Shown here one piece after another: positions 9,401-16,337 of a stretch of DNA of 35,603 nt. Position numbers and translations under genes: made by a program. The notes beneath the pieces are model-generated. The model worked only from the letters and a program-made list of their open reading frames with translations. It was not told where the DNA came from and searched no databases. The stretch's first letter is position 1. Each line of letters starts with the position of its first letter. The stretch comes from Poteriospumella lacustris (lineage: Eukaryota; Sar; Chrysophyceae; Chromulinales; Dinobryaceae), in the NCBI GenBank assembly GCA_008000375.1, contig SMOI01000321.1:1-35603 (forward strand), written 5' to 3'.

Positions 9401-10804
9401 CATAGATGGCTGAGAGGTCGGCTGAGCTGTCGGTCGTGCCAAAGGCTGTTGGGATGGCTGACGCGATGGCTGCGACGATGGCTGACGAGATGGCCTTGCG
9501 GTGGGCTGCCTCGTAGGCTGCGAAGAAGGTTGACGACTCGGTTGGATGGACGGCTGCCGTGATGGTTGAGATGTAGGTTGCGTTTTTGGTTGAAGAGACG
9601 GTTGTGAAGTTGGTTGACGAGAAGGCTGCAATGTGGGCTGCGATGTTGGCTGCGACGACGGTCGAGACGAAGGAGACGATAGAACAGCGGTTACTGCCGT
9701 ATACACTGCAGAACTGACGGAACCGTCACCAACACTACCGTAGGCATTGTATCCCCAGCATTTCACCGACGCGTCGGACAGTAAGGCACACGTATGTGAG
9801 TAGCCCGCACTGATTTCGATCGCATTCGACACCGACGACACAGCAGTGGCTGTGTAGCGATTCGTTGCAGTTCCATCCCCAACTTGTCCTAAGTTATTGA
9901 GGCCCCAGCATTGCACAATTGTATTCGACAACAGGGCACAACTGTGATAGTATGCCGCAGCTAATTTCGTCGCTCCGGTAATCGACAACACGGTGACAGG
10001 ATTTACTCGTGCTGTGGCGGAGCCATCTCCCAGTTGACCATACGGGTTATATCCCCAACATTTCACGGTCGCATCACTTAGAAGGGCACAGGTGTGGGCC
10101 CATCCACAGATCAACTGCACGACACCTGACAGGGTCGTGATCAAGGTCGGTGTATACTTCGCTATAGTTGTCCCATCACCGAGCTCACCATCAGTATTGT
10201 AACCCCAACATTTCACTGTTCCGCCGGCTATTAATGCACAGGAGTGGACACGACTTGTGGAGAGCCCAATGACGTTGGTGAGTGACGGTACGGCGACAGG
10301 TGAAGTCCTCATGATGACTGTTCCATCGCCGAGTTGGCCACCATCATTCAATCCCCAACACATGACCGTTCCATAACGTAAAATGACACAACTGTGATAA
10401 AATCCACTAGAAATGTCAATTGCATTCGTAATGGATAGCACAGTTACAGCGGTTGTGCGCGTTACTTGTGTTCCATCTCCGATTTGGCCGTAGTTATTGC
10501 CTCCCCAACACTTTACCGTGCCATCTACTATCAAGGCACATGTATGCAGCTCACCACCGACCATGTTTTTGACTCCGGAGATGGAGTGTACGTACTGTGC
10601 GGTCGTACGAGGGTTAACCGTGGTACCGTCTCCCAGTTGTGCATAATCATTGCGACCCCAACACTTCACACCGGAGATTGCCAAATTAACACACGTGTGG
10701 TATCCAGCTGCCGTAATATTCAAGGCTTCCACCGTTTCCAGGAGAAAATAGGGAAGCGAGAACACCATGAATACGGTGATTACTTCACATAATTTGAACC
10801 TCAT
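3410..10804 (-). CDS. Giant surface protein: 7-blade RCC1 propeller, PSQP stalk, multi-pass membrane domain
   Basis: A single uninterrupted frame encodes 2464 residues. I start at the Met that opens a clear signal peptide (MRFKLCEVITVFMVFSLPYF); an upstream Met at 10867 would place 21 polar residues before it. About 350 residues follow with seven RCC1-type repeats, each ending CWGxNxxGxxGDG and each with a second Cys in H(T/S)CA, so probably disulfide-stapled extracellular blades. Then come about 840 residues of PSRQPSSQPT-type repeats (DNA about 9670-7165). Next is a Ser/Thr/Asn-rich domain with N-glycosylation sites and a Cys cluster (VVCKC) just before the first membrane segment, reminiscent of a GPS motif. 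About seven hydrophobic segments follow, then a cytoplasmic tail with long Ser runs and His-Thr/Arg-Ser dipeptide repeats. It is likely a cell-surface adhesion or receptor-like protein. The ligand and the family of the membrane part are unknown. Confidence 0.85.
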   Translation of the reverse strand: MRFKLCEVITVFMVFSLPYFLLETVEALNITAAGYHTCVNLAISGVKCWGRNDYAQLGDGTTVNPRTTAQYVHSISGVKNMVGGELHTCALIVDGTVKCWGGNNYGQIGDGTQVTRTTAVTVLSITNAIDISSGFYHSCVILRYGTVMCWGLNDGGQLGDGTVIMRTSPVAVPSLTNVIGLSTSRVHSCALIAGGTVKCWGYNTDGELGDGTTIAKYTPTLITTLSGVVQLICGWAHTCALLSDATVKCWGYNPYGQLGDGSATARVNPVTVLSITGATKLAAAYYHSCALLSNTIVQCWGLNNLGQVGDGTATNRYTATAVSSVSNAIEISAGYSHTCALLSDASVKCWGYNAYGSVGDGSVSSAVYTAVTAVLSSPSSRPSSQPTSQPTLQPSRQPTSQPSLQPKTQPTSQPSRQPSIQPSRQPSSQPTRQPTARPSRQPSSQPSRQPSQQPLARPTAQPTSQPSMQPSLQPSLQPSTQPTMQPSRQPSAQPSNQPSRRPSEQPSQQPSSRPTRQPTTQPSRQPLASPSAQPTVQPSRQPNQQPSSQPTLQPSLQPTTRPSRQPTVRPSMQPSRQPSGQPSGQPSRQPSRQPSNQPSSQPTCQPTTQPSSQPLSQPSRRPTRCPTAQPTTQPSTQPSAQPSQQPSAQPSSHPTRQPTSQPISHPTSQPSRQPSQQPVARPTAQPTSQPSVQPSLQPSTQPTMQPSRQPSAQPSNQPSRRPSEQPSQQPSSRPTRQPTTQPSRQPLASPSAQPTVQPSRQPNQQPSSQPTLQPSLQPTTRPSRQPTVRPSMQPSRQPSGQPSGQPSRQPSRQPSNQPSSQPTCQPTTQPSSQPSRRPTRCPTAQPTTQPSTQPSVRPSSHPSRRPSAQPTSQPSVKPSVQPSSQPSGHPTLQPTSQPTTQPSSQPSRQPSTQPFNRPTAQPSRYPSEQPTAQPSQQPQDVPSGSPTSQPSRQPSRRPSLSPTSQPSSQPTTMPSHQPTSQPTSLPTSQPTAQPSGLPTAQPTTQPSFVPTSQPTLQPTVLPTAQPSAQPTVQPTVQPSDQPTTSPTSLPTTQPSHQPLSFPSVQPTSTPSRFPSKQPTTQPTTQPSSQPSASPTDRPSALPSSSPSRQPIAWPSTQPSTAPTTTPTTHPSDQPTTTPSAVPTTQPSAQPTVQPTAQPSHRPSSFPSVQPTLYPTLQPTSQPLNSPTAQPSTQPTSQPTRQPTRQPTSRPTVKRPPVVLPPSASISGLVGNLIDGALQSFNRSVGSTFTSVTDGIKLALAVVKPTNGSGNGTVSIALPDSRTTVSISTTVPTSGQAAGPVAVVVTTVEVDANRFSSSLTGNGSTSTNGSSLAASLPKPVLVSSVVTIQMSQLSKNGSLSSAKVPYFETNMAVTRSNSSTSLQPTVLAHNCTVGVAETVSVYCADTAVRLNLTCSGRAAASVRRQCPVAQAVCSVVDLTDNRIVSNDFCRAVDLGSSVVCKCGGSGSNASALASTGRVSVGVFQAYGTGSFTASVALASSLSASDVASKSVMMFASFGCIWGVGLLLLVSLSRDMARRKKSTVDVALASSSSTIDAMEAPSALNETVDELLRSLLPSYYGNSQRWLWDRRWVTVIVTCHPYLRMGRTLLRRLWPRGRHLRSQATDNDHDALAAMLDVVHALTALTMACFLLAVLYDFQYPEDDGSCAAQPSQATCESRKMLLDPFQSQCLWQPDAASSSSTASGTGITLAQIVKGYVVDRVPIRSSGSGDGNDASSGPCRFNDSNDSTLAFVVSYVITSLFAGVLKMGLARCLSVLMAHKAQSSTSRDPHKALSGRGSTASEEAMLTAVTPSPSPLMPLPPPVSTRALRVQQHQIEEELTVRAYPHQRVRRLRQRYRPLRPEHQRVVPAASAASAALVGTPTAATVAVATPAVAKMVPVTTVATMQAQLVAEFRRQRSPSSSWDYMTTMLRLAIADVVGQTRGPAERHVVLLGLHRAFPAVVSLRHLWAWQSLVALLLVACNGGALYYIVSKAAVRGYGWQVSFLKIAAFEWCSEVVLLQSLEVWLFDYGLCWLVQDEVEAAVGTIVSAATAASAATVPSSANIAEEGRGAEAEAPLSVNDDDGGSGGGAPLSWAMARQWPSLPESRWLQSLWSSLPLVSTATGDTWLPRWMRQRRWMRLLSRGSQETWETVVASVATLLLAWVVFMYYRFVHRWLSGLSTAMRGVAIAVAIVGGGGLLVVVVAAWRRSAGGRGGAVSVASSLEEQPPQFLPQLLLGPVTVRTDRVAVVTVPPPPATETHYSGNGSSDSDGLRKASRVDSDVGDDVVRCLRSPTGRSSRSSSHSHSSGSSFASFDNLSSDGDDDEDDVVGGVAGGSGGDTHRDSRAHTHTHTHTRTRSRSRSHSDSSSSSGGSSGGSSGLHLSLDESWSSLSHDGSDDADSDDVDGALHHRRGHLRQSTSHSSHSSSGSSRSGSSSSSGSSTGGTHVQHQATAVSTTPFQRRGHW
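3470..3560 (-). repeat. CTG/GCTGCCACTG trinucleotide-rich tract in coding sequence
   Basis: The plus strand shows repeated GCTGCTGCCACTGCTGCTG units. In the giant gene's minus-strand frame they encode Ser-rich residues with interspersed His and Gly (HSSHSSSGSSRSGSSSSSGSS). This is an expandable low-complexity region at the cytoplasmic C-terminus. Confidence 0.7.
3726..3780 (-). repeat. GACTGC/GTGGGT hexanucleotide array encoding dipeptide repeats
   Basis: The plus strand reads repeated GACTGC units, then GGGTGC, then GGGTGT units. In the minus-strand frame this gives a His-Thr run that grades into Arg-Thr and Arg-Ser dipeptides (HTHTHTHTRTRSRSRSHS). The gradual change of the unit suggests a microsatellite that mutated after expansion. 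Confidence 0.75.
8241..8740 (-). repeat. Recent tandem segmental duplication, copy 1
   Basis: This segment matches 8889-9400 almost base for base. The offset is 648 bases at the left and 660 after a 12-base insertion near 8310/8961. The translations of the two copies are identical over long stretches. The repeat length is far above the basic 12-base unit, so this is a second-level duplication of about 0.65 kb that keeps the reading frame. Confidence 0.85.
8889..9400 (-). repeat. Recent tandem segmental duplication, copy 2
   Basis: This is the partner of 8241-8740, with one 12-base (four-residue) insertion relative to it and otherwise near identity. The flanking units are similar but more diverged. 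Confidence 0.85.
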
Positions 10805-11308
10805 TGAATTCTGTTGGGTTTGCTGATGGATCACAGATATCCAAATATCCGGAACATATTTTACCAATGATGGTCGCCGTGAAAGAAAAAAACAGCCGAA
10901 GCAATGACTCAGAAGACTTGACCAAATGCACTGCTGACTTTAAATGTGAGTTTAGTTTGTGAGTAAGCAAGCGACTCTGAATGAATGAAGGAAAAGGTTT
11001 TTCGGTTTTTCACGCGCCTCCCTCTTCGCACACATTTTTTTAGACTGGGTTAGCAGTTTGGGTAAAGGTGGGTTTACTTCAATATGATGATGACGATGGC
11101 GTCGTGAACAGTACTGAACGTTCTGCCCATCTCCAGTTCTCCAGTTCCTTTACGGAGATATACGGCACACTATATATCAAAAGCATCAATGGGGTGGCCG
11201 TCATGTGAATCTTTGTGGATGCTGAAGCCTGATGCCAGGTGAGTTGTGAGGTGGAACAAAACAGCAGATTCTCTGGGGAACAAGGACCATTTTGAACTCA
11301 TGAGGGTG
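10805..11308. other. Upstream region of the giant gene
   Basis: This intergenic stretch holds the promoter of the minus-strand giant gene. A CTATATAT sequence at 11170-11177 and an AT-rich patch near 10940 could serve as core elements, but neither is at a position I can justify. I see no gene in it. Confidence 0.4.
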
Positions 11309-11612
11309 GCAGCTGTGCGTCATAAGTTACGATTACTACGCTGGTATTGATGCAGCTGCGGGAGGAAATAAAAAAACTGAAGTAGAGTCGAAGAGAGAAG
11401 AAGGTAGACCGCCGGCGGCGCGACCACCGACGATGACAACGGAGGACAAGTGACATTCGATCGAACACAGGGAGAAAGGACAACAAAGAAAAAAGGGGAA
11501 TAACGACAGGCCACAAAAGCGACAAGAAAGGAGCATGATGATGATCTTAGATGAGAGTCAAACACGAGAGTGCGAAAGGCGACGAAGGGCGAAACAGACA
11601 ACTGTAGTGATA
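11309..11612. repeat. Inverted repeat, left arm (~0.3 kb)
   Basis: Read as reverse complement, this matches 15969-16276 at roughly 90% identity with small indels. The outer end starts GCAGCTG and GCGTCATAAGTTACGATTA-like sequence; the inner end is ACAACTGTAGTGATA. It lies 339 bases beyond the stop codon of the RNase T2 fusion gene. The arm contains no convincing gene: open frames on the T-rich strand are hydrophobic and differ between arms. Confidence 0.85.
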
Positions 11613-11951
11613 CGAAACAGAAAGTTTCATCTGGTTCAATTTAACGAACCGACGGCAAACAATATCAACGACAACACCGACTTCTTTCTGACGAAACTGC
11701 GAAGAAAGACAGACTACCACAACAAACCAAAGAAACCAGCAACAACAAGAAACTGAACATACATCATCAAACACAACTAAAACCAAAGCAAACGAGCAGT
11801 GGTAAGACCTCACGCCCCGATCAGCTGAGCGACGAACGAAGGAAAACCAAACCACCGGTAAAAGAGACGAAATCAATCAAATTGCCACAAGATGAGAGAG
11901 GGAGAAACATAAAGGGGGAGGCATGACAGTAACGATGAACACATGCTGCGC
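11613..11951. other. 3' flank of the RNase T2 fusion gene
   Basis: This stretch is rich in A and C on the plus strand, with CAACAA- and AAACCA-type motifs, so the transcript from the minus strand would be U/G-rich. It probably holds the 3' untranslated region. I see no gene. Confidence 0.4.
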
Positions 11952-13508
11952 TTAGTGGTGAGCAAGAGAGGCGAGCAACGCAGCTTGGGCTGGGAATTGT
12001 GCTTGCAACGAGGCCACTTGCTTTGCATCCGCAAGGAATGAATCACTAGGTTCCCATCCAGGAGCCAAGCTGCAGGATGCCAAGGCATAGCCTTCACCAT
12101 CGACCAATCCACCAAACCAGGTGTTGTGGGGCACGCTGAACTGTAACACGTCGCCACGGTTGTTTCCCAACGTCACATTGTGATAACTACCAGTGGTAGC
12201 ATCGAAAATATGCAACGCGATGGAATTGCCCCGATGGAAAAACCATTGTTCATCTTGAGACAACGCGTGCAACTGCAAGGCTTCTCCCTGAGACAACAAG
12301 AAATAGTTGCTGCTATACGCTTTGGCATCCTCCACAAAGCGGGTAGGTAATGCCTCGTGCGACAATGTAATGTCGCTGCTAGGTCCCGCAGCAATATAGC
12401 CACCGATACCGGTGGGTTTCATGGACAAATCCGTGATCAATGACTGTGCCTCCGCGACTGGGTCCGGAAAGAGCTTATGAAAGGCAACAGTAATACCAAT
12501 GATACGACTGCCACCTTTCTCACGAAGCAATCCCTTTTGAGTCACAATTTCAATATCTTCCATGCTACCGTCCGCCGTAGGAACTTGAATAGTTTCGTGA
12601 TAATTCAACAGAGGAACGCCACTTTGCAATGTGCGTTGATCCGCTGCGACGTGTTCAGCACGAGAATCACGAGTACCAATCAATGCTTCTTTCGTAGAGC
12701 CCACAAGCTTGGCGAAATTATCATTCACCCACAAGAATTCCGAGTTGTTGTTCTTGATGCAGAGATACAAGCCATCCGCAACATCCCAAGCATCAGCCAC
12801 CGTCATCACGGGGTCAAAGTAGATCGGGTCGTTGTTGTAGTCACGTGGTTTCTCTGCATGGGCTACATCACCCATCGCATTCAACGCAACGAAGGCAGTA
12901 GACGAGAGACGTCTGGCAGCAGCATCAGGGGTAGAGGCACCATCCTTCTCGACACGAAAACGCACTTCAGAGAGCGTTCCGCTGCCACCATTGCAGCCTT
13001 GAACTTGAGCATCAGGATACTGTTCAGTAATTTCCTCGCAATTCAAGGTAGATGGATTGACATACTGTCTCGCCAAGTTGAATGCCTTGTCCAAGTAGTC
13101 TTGAGGGGACAAACCTGAGCAAGTGCCGTGCTTGCACCACTCGTGAACGATAAGATCATCGTACTCGGGTGCAATCGTCTGCCAATCAGAAATGGTATCC
13201 AATGTTTGAAGCAAGTCATCTTTCGTAGGAAGATAACTGGATTTGCAGTTCTGAGGATAACCACGTTCGTAGTTTGGCCACAATCCATGAAGAATGAGAC
13301 CATACTGGCCCTCACATTGGCGGGTGTCACTCTTTTCAGGGTGCTGACGGCAAAAGGTTGGCGAATAGGACATCGCCAACATGTAGAAATCAAAATCAGA
13401 TGGTTGGTTGCCACTAGGCTTGCCACAAAGCGACGCCGAACCAGACACACCAAAAAACCATAGGGAGTGGACCAACGCCACCAACAACGAACTCATCAAT
13501 CGACTCAT
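11952..13508 (-). CDS. Secreted RNase T2 fused to a PAS domain and a cupin_5 (DUF985) domain
   Basis: One intronless frame of 518 residues. Residues 1-26 are a signal peptide. Residues about 27-190 are an RNase T2 domain with both active-site blocks: LHGLWPN (His74) and VHEWCKHGTC (Glu123, Lys126, His127), plus many cysteines for disulfides. RNase T2 enzymes cleave single-stranded RNA through a 2',3'-cyclic phosphate, usually outside the cell or in lysosomes/vacuoles. Residues about 240-348 read as a PAS fold (LYLCIKNNNSEFLWVNDNFA, LVGSTKEALIGT, GSRIIGITVAF). Residues about 357-518 match cupin_5/DUF985 (GGYIA, YFLLSQGEALQLHALSQDE, VPHNTWFGG, SCSLAPGWE). Typical RNase T2 proteins end after about 230-260 residues, so over half of this one is extra. 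A divergent promoter of 298 bases is shared with the oxidoreductase at 13807. All three domain calls rest on clear motifs; the joint function is unknown. Confidence 0.88.
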   Translation of the reverse strand: MSRLMSSLLVALVHSLWFFGVSGSASLCGKPSGNQPSDFDFYMLAMSYSPTFCRQHPEKSDTRQCEGQYGLILHGLWPNYERGYPQNCKSSYLPTKDDLLQTLDTISDWQTIAPEYDDLIVHEWCKHGTCSGLSPQDYLDKAFNLARQYVNPSTLNCEEITEQYPDAQVQGCNGGSGTLSEVRFRVEKDGASTPDAAARRLSSTAFVALNAMGDVAHAEKPRDYNNDPIYFDPVMTVADAWDVADGLYLCIKNNNSEFLWVNDNFAKLVGSTKEALIGTRDSRAEHVAADQRTLQSGVPLLNYHETIQVPTADGSMEDIEIVTQKGLLREKGGSRIIGITVAFHKLFPDPVAEAQSLITDLSMKPTGIGGYIAAGPSSDITLSHEALPTRFVEDAKAYSSNYFLLSQGEALQLHALSQDEQWFFHRGNSIALHIFDATTGSYHNVTLGNNRGDVLQFSVPHNTWFGGLVDGEGYALASCSLAPGWEPSDSFLADAKQVASLQAQFPAQAALLASLAHH

Positions 13509-13806
13509 GGTATCACCTCTAAACGACTTACTGCCTCAAAGATTCCCTTTTCTTACTAATTATGTAAGGTACTCGATTTGAGAAGATCGTCCAAAGAGTG
13601 TGACCATCTTGTTGGATCTTCCGTGTAGCGGCGGATGACCCGGCCCTCGCTCTCTCGTCGTGTGGTGTGGATCTTTTTTCGGGTGGCGGTATCTTTCTTC
13701 ATATGAATACCAGCTGTTGATCTTCAACCATCGAACATAAATAAAAGGAAAGCTTTGAACTTTTTCTTCTTGTTAGTAAGAACTTACCCCTCCCCTCTCT
13801 ATCAAC
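13509..13806. promoter_or_regulatory. Divergent promoter between RNase T2 fusion and GMC oxidoreductase
   Basis: Only 298 bases separate the two start codons, so both genes must be driven from here. A TATA-like CATAAATAAAAGG at 13735-13747 lies about 60 bases before the oxidoreductase start, followed by a pyrimidine-rich stretch. On the other side no comparable element is obvious. Confidence 0.5.
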
Positions 13807-15657
13807 ATGGCTTTCGCTGCATCTGAAACATCCAAGTTTTACCATGGATTCCCGACGCCGGGTCCTCAAAATCCGACATCTTCCGAAGTTATGAATCACA
13901 TCTACTTCGCTACTGCAGGACAGTGGAAGGAAGCCCGTGAAAGCAAAGCGTTTGATTACATCGTCATTGGTAGTGGCTTTTGTGCTCTCGCTTTCATTGA
14001 TCGCATCATTGGCAATGCCAAGAAAGCGGGCACCAAGATTCCTCAAATTCTTGTGCTTGAGCGTGGTTCGTTTTACTTGCCAGAGCATTTCCAGAATCTC
14101 CCTTACGCCTTCAAGTTTGCCACCCCTGACCAGAAGTTCAAGAGTGAGACATTCCCTTGGACGCTCTGTCGTGATGCGGCTGTGCGAACTGATGGTGCCA
14201 GTTGGCAACATGGCATGGTTCCATTCTTTGGTGGTCGCTCCACCTTGTGGAGTGGCTGGTGCCCACGTCCTACTCGTTCACCTGAAGAGCTCTCTGGTTG
14301 GCCACAGGAGATCATCAACATGATGAATGAGCCCAACTTCTTCGCTGATGCAGAAGCCCTACTCGGTGTCCGTCAACCTTCCGATGTTTCTCCTGATATT
14401 CCTGAGCAATATCGAGTGTATGCAAACTTGCATACGACCATGCGTGACCTTCTGCAACAACGTCAAGGCGTGTTGAAGGATGCAACGTATTCAAGTGAGG
14501 CTCCCTTGGCCATCGCTACCCCAACCGATGACGAACTTGTCACCTTTGAGAAGTTCTCGGTCGTTGGACCATTCTTGAAGCTGTTGCATGAGTATCCCGA
14601 CAATATCACTGTCGCGACGAACTGCTGTGTGACCAAGATTGGTGTGCAAGGTGATGACCATGTTCCAACCTACCTCGAGACATCTCGTGGTGTGTTGCCT
14701 CTCTCGGAGAACTCGAAAATCATCCTGGGCGTTGGTTGTATGCCGGCGGCTACGCTGTTGTTGAACTCGTATCCACGTGAGGTCATTCCCAATGTGGGCA
14801 ACAAGTTTTCGGCCCATTTCATCACCGCTGTCACGGCCAAAATCCCTCGTGATCGTCTCATTGCCAGCAACGTCAACCTCAATGCCTTTGAATTGGGTGC
14901 ATTGTACTTGGGTTGCTTGAATTCGGAAACAAACTTGACGTATCACGCACAAATCTCCATTTTGCGAGATACTGATCCGGTGCGCTTTGAAGCCAAGGGT
15001 TTGAAGTACATGCCGGATGTTGTCTCGACCGCGTCGATGGATCAGTTGCGTGGTTCGGAGAATGACATCGTCTTTGTCTTCGCGTGGCTAGGTGAATTGA
15101 ATGTGACCCCACAGGACAACTTCAACACGGTTGATACCAGTGCAGCGGATAAAGCATCGAATGTCTTGTTGCAGTATGGAATTGATGCTCAGAGTGGTCG
15201 TTTGTGGGATGCGATGGATCAAACCGCCGAAGATATCATGGTGAAGGTCTTCGCGGGCGGTGATCGCTCGATTGTCAAGTTCTGGGACTTCGATGCACCC
15301 GCCGAAACAGCCTGGAAGAATTCTTTCCAGAAGTTGCGTGTGCCTGGTATGGTCCATGAATCTTCGGTCTTGTCGATGGGTCCTCGTGCCACGGAATCCA
15401 CTGGATTTGACTTCCGCCCGTATGGAACGAAGAATGTGTATGTGACCGGCTCTGGTCTGTGGCCTGATGGCAAATCGTGGAATCCTACGATGACCATGTG
15501 TGCGTTGGCTCAACGTTTGGCGGATAACTTGTCTCATGGGGGTGACAACGAAGGCTCCGAATTGCACGGTGGTCGTAAGAAGCGTTCTGCGGCTGCCGCG
15601 TCCGTCGCCTCTACCGTGTCGTCTTCTGGTGCCGCGGCGAAGAAAGCCAAGAAATAA
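13807..15657 (+). CDS. GMC-type FAD-dependent oxidoreductase
   Basis: A 616-residue intronless frame with context ATCAACATGG at the start. The FAD-binding Rossmann motif is YIVIGSGFCALAF (residues 51-63), with the acidic ribose-binding Glu85 in LVLERG. FGGRSTLWSGW (141-151) is the second flavin motif. The C-terminal GMC domain has HESSVLSMG with His517 and SWNPTMTM with Asn559, the usual catalytic His/Asn pair. Such enzymes oxidise alcohols, sugars or cholines; the substrate cannot be told. There is no signal peptide. The last about 40 residues (GGRKKRSAAAAS to AAAKKAKK) are a lysine- and alanine-rich tail not typical of the family and could be a nuclear signal. Codon use is strongly biased to GTC/GGT/CGT-type codons, suggesting high expression. 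It is transcribed divergently from the RNase T2 fusion. Confidence 0.87.
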   Translation: MAFAASETSKFYHGFPTPGPQNPTSSEVMNHIYFATAGQWKEARESKAFDYIVIGSGFCALAFIDRIIGNAKKAGTKIPQILVLERGSFYLPEHFQNLPYAFKFATPDQKFKSETFPWTLCRDAAVRTDGASWQHGMVPFFGGRSTLWSGWCPRPTRSPEELSGWPQEIINMMNEPNFFADAEALLGVRQPSDVSPDIPEQYRVYANLHTTMRDLLQQRQGVLKDATYSSEAPLAIATPTDDELVTFEKFSVVGPFLKLLHEYPDNITVATNCCVTKIGVQGDDHVPTYLETSRGVLPLSENSKIILGVGCMPAATLLLNSYPREVIPNVGNKFSAHFITAVTAKIPRDRLIASNVNLNAFELGALYLGCLNSETNLTYHAQISILRDTDPVRFEAKGLKYMPDVVSTASMDQLRGSENDIVFVFAWLGELNVTPQDNFNTVDTSAADKASNVLLQYGIDAQSGRLWDAMDQTAEDIMVKVFAGGDRSIVKFWDFDAPAETAWKNSFQKLRVPGMVHESSVLSMGPRATESTGFDFRPYGTKNVYVTGSGLWPDGKSWNPTMTMCALAQRLADNLSHGGDNEGSELHGGRKKRSAAAASVASTVSSSGAAAKKAKK

Positions 15658-15968
15658 ACGAGTCAGCTCCTGACGCATTATTGTTGCTGGCACTGTGACC
15701 ACGGGTCTTGGTTGTCGTGCATGTGTTTGTATTTGTGTTTGTGTTTGAGGTTGTTTGTTCTCTTGCCCTTGTGTCGTGTTTTGTCACAGTTTTCAAGTCG
15801 TTTTGTTTGTATCGCTGTTGTGTTTCTCCTCTGATTTCATCTCTTTTTGCCTGAGGTTTTCTTTAGACCATTGCTTCAGTTGGAAATCGGTGAAGTTCTG
15901 GTTGTTGTGCACTGCACAGTAGCGTGTTAGTTCGTTGTGAAGTGTTTATCGGGTGAGTTCATCGCTTC
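15658..15968. other. 3' flank of the oxidoreductase gene
   Basis: This T/G-rich stretch (TGTTTGTATTTGTGTTTG-like sequence) probably holds the 3' untranslated region. It is 311 bases long, close to the 339 bases on the other side of the gene pair, but the two flanks do not align with each other. I see no gene. Confidence 0.4.
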
Positions 15969-16276
15969 TATCACTACAGTTGTCTGTTTCGCCCTTCGTC
16001 GCGCCTTCGCACTCTCGTGTTTGACTCTCATCTAACATCATCATTATGCTCTCCTTTCTTGTCGCCTTTGCGGCCTGTCGTTATTCCCCCTTTTTTTGCT
16101 TTGTTGTCCTTTCTCCCTGTGTTCGATCGAATGTCACTTGTCCTCCGTTGTCATCGTCGGTGGCGCGACCACCGATGATCTACCTTCTCTCTCTTCGACT
16201 CTGCTTCAGTTTTTTTATTTCCTCCCGCAGCTGCATCAATACCAGCGTAGTAATCGTAACTTATGACGCTCAGCTG
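15969..16276. repeat. Inverted repeat, right arm (~0.3 kb)
   Basis: This is the reverse-complement partner of 11309-11612. It ends only 61 bases before the left arm of the HDAC palindrome. No transposase gene and no clear target-site duplication can be seen, so calling it the end of a mobile element would be speculative. Confidence 0.85.
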
Positions 16277-16337
16277 CAATTCCAACTCGCGCGTTAACAA
16301 TACAAATACAGGTAGGTTCTGCATCCCCACCCTCGAT

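Larger units (their letters stand above)
7165..9672 (-). repeat. PSxQPT/S coding repeat array of the giant gene
   Basis: About 2.5 kb of twelve- and twenty-four-base degenerate units appears on the plus strand as GGCTG and GGTTG cores every 12 bases. They encode (P-S/T-x-Q/R/L)n on the minus strand. The array forms an extended, probably rod-like and O-glycosylated stalk between the propeller and the membrane domain. Its regular codon pattern also creates long but meaningless frames in other phases. Confidence 0.9.

Noticed and set aside
12477-13118. 213-residue plus-strand frame antisense to the RNase T2 fusion
   Set aside because: It overlaps a gene with clear catalytic motifs and has no recognisable domain itself.
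11309-16276. DNA transposon with terminal inverted repeats
   Set aside because: The arms are real, but there is no transposase, the inner genes are metabolic or secreted enzymes, and I could not find matching target-site duplications. I kept it as an inverted repeat only.
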